In this document: one piece after another, positions 61,389 to 64,000 of the stretch | Layout: every line of letters starts with the position of its first letter | Numbering within the stretch: position 1 is the first letter of the stretch | Source: Leptolyngbya sp. FACHB-60 | GTDB lineage: Bacteria > Cyanobacteriota > Cyanobacteriia > Phormidesmidales > Phormidesmidaceae | NCBI RefSeq assembly: GCF_014695775.1 | Contig: NZ_JACJOX010000018.1 | Location: 1-64,000 of the forward strand | Direction of reading: 5' to 3' | DNA: 64,000 nt | Position numbers and translations under genes: made by a program | The notes under the pieces: model-generated | What the model was told of the DNA's origin: nothing | Databases searched by the model: none | What the model saw: the letters and a program-made list of their open reading frames with translations, nothing else

Positions 61389-61565
61389 CGCTCTTCCCAC
61401 CGCCTAGCTTGCGCCAAACATATCAGCGAGAAACTTGGGTCAAACTAATACAAGTAAACTAAATAGTTCCAAATCGCAGTTTCGCTATTTTGAGGCCATA
61501 TACGTTCGCTTTTCTATTTTTGTTCTTTAGTTGTGTCCGCGGTTTCCACCCCCGGGGCCTCTCCT

Positions 61566-62543
61566 TTAAGCCTTGGGAGAGCCGAGCGGCCCCAGCAGCA
61601 AAAACGGCCAGGGCAGCTCTAGATCGGGCACCAGCCCAGCGTAGGGCCGCAGCCCCGGCACTGCGTAGGGCAGCACAAACCGCAGCGACCTGAGCGATGC
61701 TGGTCGTTTACCCTCGGCATCGACTGTGCCATATTCTCTAGCTAGTTCGGCAACAATCTGCACCTGCCCGGTGCGGCGCAGCAGGTGGCGATCGGCGGCC
61801 AGCGCTGCAATCACCCGGCCGGTGAGCAGCGGCGTTTCCCAGTTGTAGTGGTCAGAGCCATCCTCCCCAGCACTAGACGGTTGACTGTCCCCTAGCCCCA
61901 TCTCAGCGGCAAATTGGGTCATCAGCTCAGTGCCGACAATGCCTGGCCAAATCGAGAGCGAGGTTACCTGGTGGGGTTTGAGTTCTACCGCCATGTCTGC
62001 GGCCAGGCGATCGCAGGCTGCCTTACCTACGCCGTAGGGCACCCCAAAAATATAGGACAACCCACCCCACGACGACAGGGTACAGATTAGCCCCCGCCGC
62101 TGCGGCACCATCAAGCGAGCAGCATAAACGCTGGCCAGGTAGTGGCTCCGCAGCCCCACAGCGTTGCACGCATCCCAAAACTTGGCAGGTTCGGCCTCCC
62201 AAAAGGGCTTGCCGTAGGCTGCCTTGAGCGCCGACACCCCGGCGTAGGCGTTGTTTACCAGCAGATCGAGGCGGCCGTTTTGGTCGGTTTGAATGCGATC
62301 GAAGAGGGCCTTGACCTGGTCATCGTCGCTGTGGTCTACCTGTACCGGAATCGCCGTTCCGCCTGCCTGGTTCACTGCCACAGCGGTTTCTTCCAGCGAT
62401 CCTATCGAGTCGGCCGAGGCGGTGAGGGTGCGCCCAGTGATGTAAACCACTGCCCCTGCCTCACCCAAGCCAGTAGCAATGCCCTTTCCCAACCCCCTGG
62501 TGGCCCCGGTCACCACCGCAACCTGTCCGTCCAGCCGTGCCAT
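61566..62543 (-). CDS. short-chain dehydrogenase (DHRS1-like)
   Basis: SDR oxidoreductase with coenzyme loop VTGATRGLGKGIA, Asn motif LLVNNAYAG, serine in LSSWGGLSY and catalytic YGVGKAA. The length of 325, with a C-terminal extension of about 70 residues (GTVDAEGKRPASLRSLRF, PWPFLLLGPLGSPKA), and the NNAYAG motif instead of NNAG fit the DHRS1-like branch. Substrate unknown. The ATG at 62543 is natural. It is a single gene and not related to the duplicated SDR at 49932 beyond the fold. Confidence 0.9.
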   Translation of the reverse strand: MARLDGQVAVVTGATRGLGKGIATGLGEAGAVVYITGRTLTASADSIGSLEETAVAVNQAGGTAIPVQVDHSDDDQVKALFDRIQTDQNGRLDLLVNNAYAGVSALKAAYGKPFWEAEPAKFWDACNAVGLRSHYLASVYAARLMVPQRRGLICTLSSWGGLSYIFGVPYGVGKAACDRLAADMAVELKPHQVTSLSIWPGIVGTELMTQFAAEMGLGDSQPSSAGEDGSDHYNWETPLLTGRVIAALAADRHLLRRTGQVQIVAELAREYGTVDAEGKRPASLRSLRFVLPYAVPGLRPYAGLVPDLELPWPFLLLGPLGSPKA

Positions 62544-62811
62544 AGTTATCTCCTAGTTAAACCAGCGCAGCCTTTGACGAGCAATAGACTACCTGAATTG
62601 AACCTCACACCAAACGTAGCTGTGAGTCAGCGATCGGTGCTAACAGCTTTGTTCTAACAGCTCTGATGCCGTTAGGTAAGCCTCCTGAAAAAGCTCAGCA
62701 GCGCCACAGTTACTTATTTAGACAGAAGCCTTGGTCTTTCTAATTGGATAGCCTAAGGCCATAAACAGCGTCGGCTTAAAACGTCGGCTCTCTCTACCCA
62801 ACCGTGAAACT

Positions 62812-63039
62812 ATGTTTGTTAAAGACACCCAAGATCAAACGCTCATTAAAGTACTGGATGTCACTGATTTAATTAATCCGCAGAACAACCAAATCCAGGG
62901 GCAACAGCAGGCTGGTGAAGAAGAACAGCCACCCCAATCCTACGAAAAATCGCGCCTTCAGTTTCCCTCAGGCGAGGCCCTACCCGAGTGCTGGACTAAC
63001 CCAGACTACAAACTGCAGCATAGCCCAACCCCTCAGTAA
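62812..63039 (+). CDS. small conserved cyanobacterial protein of unknown function
   Basis: A 75-residue polar protein (FVKDTQDQTLIKVLDVTDLINPQ, then GQQQAGEEEQPPQSYEKSRLQFPSGEALPECWTNPDYK). The QAGEEEQ..E.F.K..L.FPSGE.LP.CW..P.Y pattern is one I recall from other small cyanobacterial proteins, which supports a real gene; no function is known to me. The start is ATG at 62812. It lies between two unrelated genes with ample non-coding DNA on both sides. Confidence 0.7.
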   Translation: MFVKDTQDQTLIKVLDVTDLINPQNNQIQGQQQAGEEEQPPQSYEKSRLQFPSGEALPECWTNPDYKLQHSPTPQ

Positions 63040-63149
63040 GGATTGGCCCCCTTGCTTAGTGTAGGGCACGGGTATTTCCTGATAGCCCTCCCTCTACCCC
63101 CACGACAGTCGCCCTTAACCTGCCCGTAGAAAGTTTTATTCCCTGACCT

Positions 63150-63551
63150 ATGCACCGTCTTGAGCACAGCAAAATTACCCTCCGGGGCATTTTGGCCGTC
63201 TGTATGGTAGTGGCAGGGATCTTGCATTTCGCCCTGCCAGACCCGTTTATTCGCATTGTGCCGGGCTTTTTGCCTGCCCCGGCTGCCCTGGTCTACATCA
63301 GTGGTGTGATTGAAATCATGTTGGGCATTGGCCTTTTGGTGCCCGCTCTACGCCAAGTTTCGGCGTGGGGGCTGGTCGTATTGTTTATTGCGGTGTTTCC
63401 GGCCAATCTCAATATGGCCATCAATCACATTCAAATCGACGGCATTCCCAACACCTGGTGGTTTCAGGCAATTCGCCTGCCGTTTCAGCTCGTGTTGATT
63501 GCCTGGGCCTATTGGTATACCCGCCCAGAGCTGCCGCAAACTTCCCAATAG
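63150..63551 (+). CDS. DoxX-like membrane protein
   Basis: A 133-residue integral membrane protein with four hydrophobic helices (about 12-30, 43-63, 67-88 and 103-124). The features AGILHFALPDPFIRIVPGFLP and SGVIEIMLGIGLLVP match the DoxX family, small membrane proteins linked in other bacteria to thiosulfate oxidation or redox stress; the role here is unknown. The ATG at 63150 starts a short basic head (HRLEHSKITLRG). Confidence 0.9.
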   Translation: MHRLEHSKITLRGILAVCMVVAGILHFALPDPFIRIVPGFLPAPAALVYISGVIEIMLGIGLLVPALRQVSAWGLVVLFIAVFPANLNMAINHIQIDGIPNTWWFQAIRLPFQLVLIAWAYWYTRPELPQTSQ

Positions 63552-64000
63552 TCAGGCACTGCGGTTATCTACTGCGATCGCTTGCAACGTTAGAACCAAA
63601 GGTGCTGAATATTGCCTTAACGCAAGATTGTCATAGGGAGTCCTGCCCTACAAAGCCTCTGCTAAAAGCTTTTTAAGGGACAGGGTTGAGGCTTAATTCT
63701 CATCCTCCAGTCGCCTTGTTTCCGCCCCTAGGAACGAGCTGTGAGGAGACAAAATCCATCTCAGGGGCGATAGGAGTGGTTCTACAGCGCTGATAATCTT
63801 GAGCAACTAATTTAGTGTAGAGCACTATTCTTGTAAATTCAGACTTGTACTGTTTGGATTGTGATGGTGTTAAAACAGAGGAGTGACGCCGGTTGGCTGC
63901 GATCGCACCTCAGCTGAAACTTTCACTACCTAAATTTGCCCTAGACGCAGTGCCAAACTTTGCGCGGCCAGCAGCGACGGCATCTTCAACGTCCGAATTA
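63552..64000. other. right-edge intergenic region
   Basis: About 450 bases without a supported gene. Some short frames overlap the DoxX tail but lack protein character. One HIP1 site is present at about 63899. A gene may begin or end beyond the right edge, but I cannot see it. Confidence 0.4.

Overview
The window is a piece of a cyanobacterial chromosome. The octamer GCGATCGC (HIP1) occurs throughout. The gene set includes ntcA, a class II fructose-bisphosphate aldolase, a type IV pilin and several small proteins found only in cyanobacteria. Gene order and protein style suggest a filamentous, non-heterocystous, Leptolyngbya- or Nodosilinea-like organism, but no rRNA gene lies inside the window to settle this. 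A very good promoter and a leader-like sequence at the extreme left, pointing out of the window, suggest that an rRNA operon starts just beyond base 1.

Bases 1-35,800 are mostly housekeeping DNA with few breaks. In order they hold glyQ; a PLP aminotransferase of the photorespiratory type; a GAF histidine kinase; a DUF3155-like gene; a probable cytochrome b6f assembly gene; a PadR regulator; a DUF3084 membrane protein; ntcA divergent from thrC, with a perfect GTA-N8-TAC NtcA site between them; a MoaD/ThiS-like sulfur carrier after thrC; a pilin; a cyclophilin; a fused proline dehydrogenase/glutamate-semialdehyde dehydrogenase; a PhnD/PhnC-type ABC pair without permease; an EEP-family hydrolase; surE; hemB; tRNA-Lys(UUU); the aldolase; an inositol-phosphatase-like enzyme; a 1314-residue membrane protein; a glycosyltransferase; NAD kinase; a YqgF-like nuclease; and smc. 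Many of these genes end in long perfect hairpins.

Bases 35,800-61,500 are accessory DNA. Intact signalling genes are separated by broken genes: fragments of a DUF3592-like protein, an aldo/keto reductase with an in-frame stop, two short-chain dehydrogenases, a BcsA-like glycosyltransferase, an internally deleted dihydrofolate-reductase-family gene, a tyrosine integrase tail and a transposase start. A single transposon end of the Tn7/Tn5053 (TnsB-site) style lies at 41,806-41,919. The intact genes centre on cyclic di-GMP: an FHA-PAS-GGDEF protein, a HisKA-EAL protein and a CheY-like regulator in one cluster, and further right a large GAF-PAS-GAF-GAF-GAF-GGDEF-EAL protein with a cyanobacteriochrome-like Cys-His pair. 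An AraC regulator is followed by a locus in which a promoter plus the first part of a short-chain dehydrogenase gene is duplicated around a flavin oxidase fused to a cupin.

Bases 58,994-63,551 hold a type IA topoisomerase, a short-chain dehydrogenase, a small conserved protein and a DoxX-like membrane protein. The last 450 bases show no gene. No CRISPR array, complete insertion sequence or complete prophage was seen. The most interesting items are the bilin-type c-di-GMP protein, the HisKA-EAL/GGDEF cluster, the orphan Tn7-like end beside a truncated cellulose-synthase-like gene, the duplicated operator region with the oxidase-cupin fusion, and the thrC-sulfur carrier pair.
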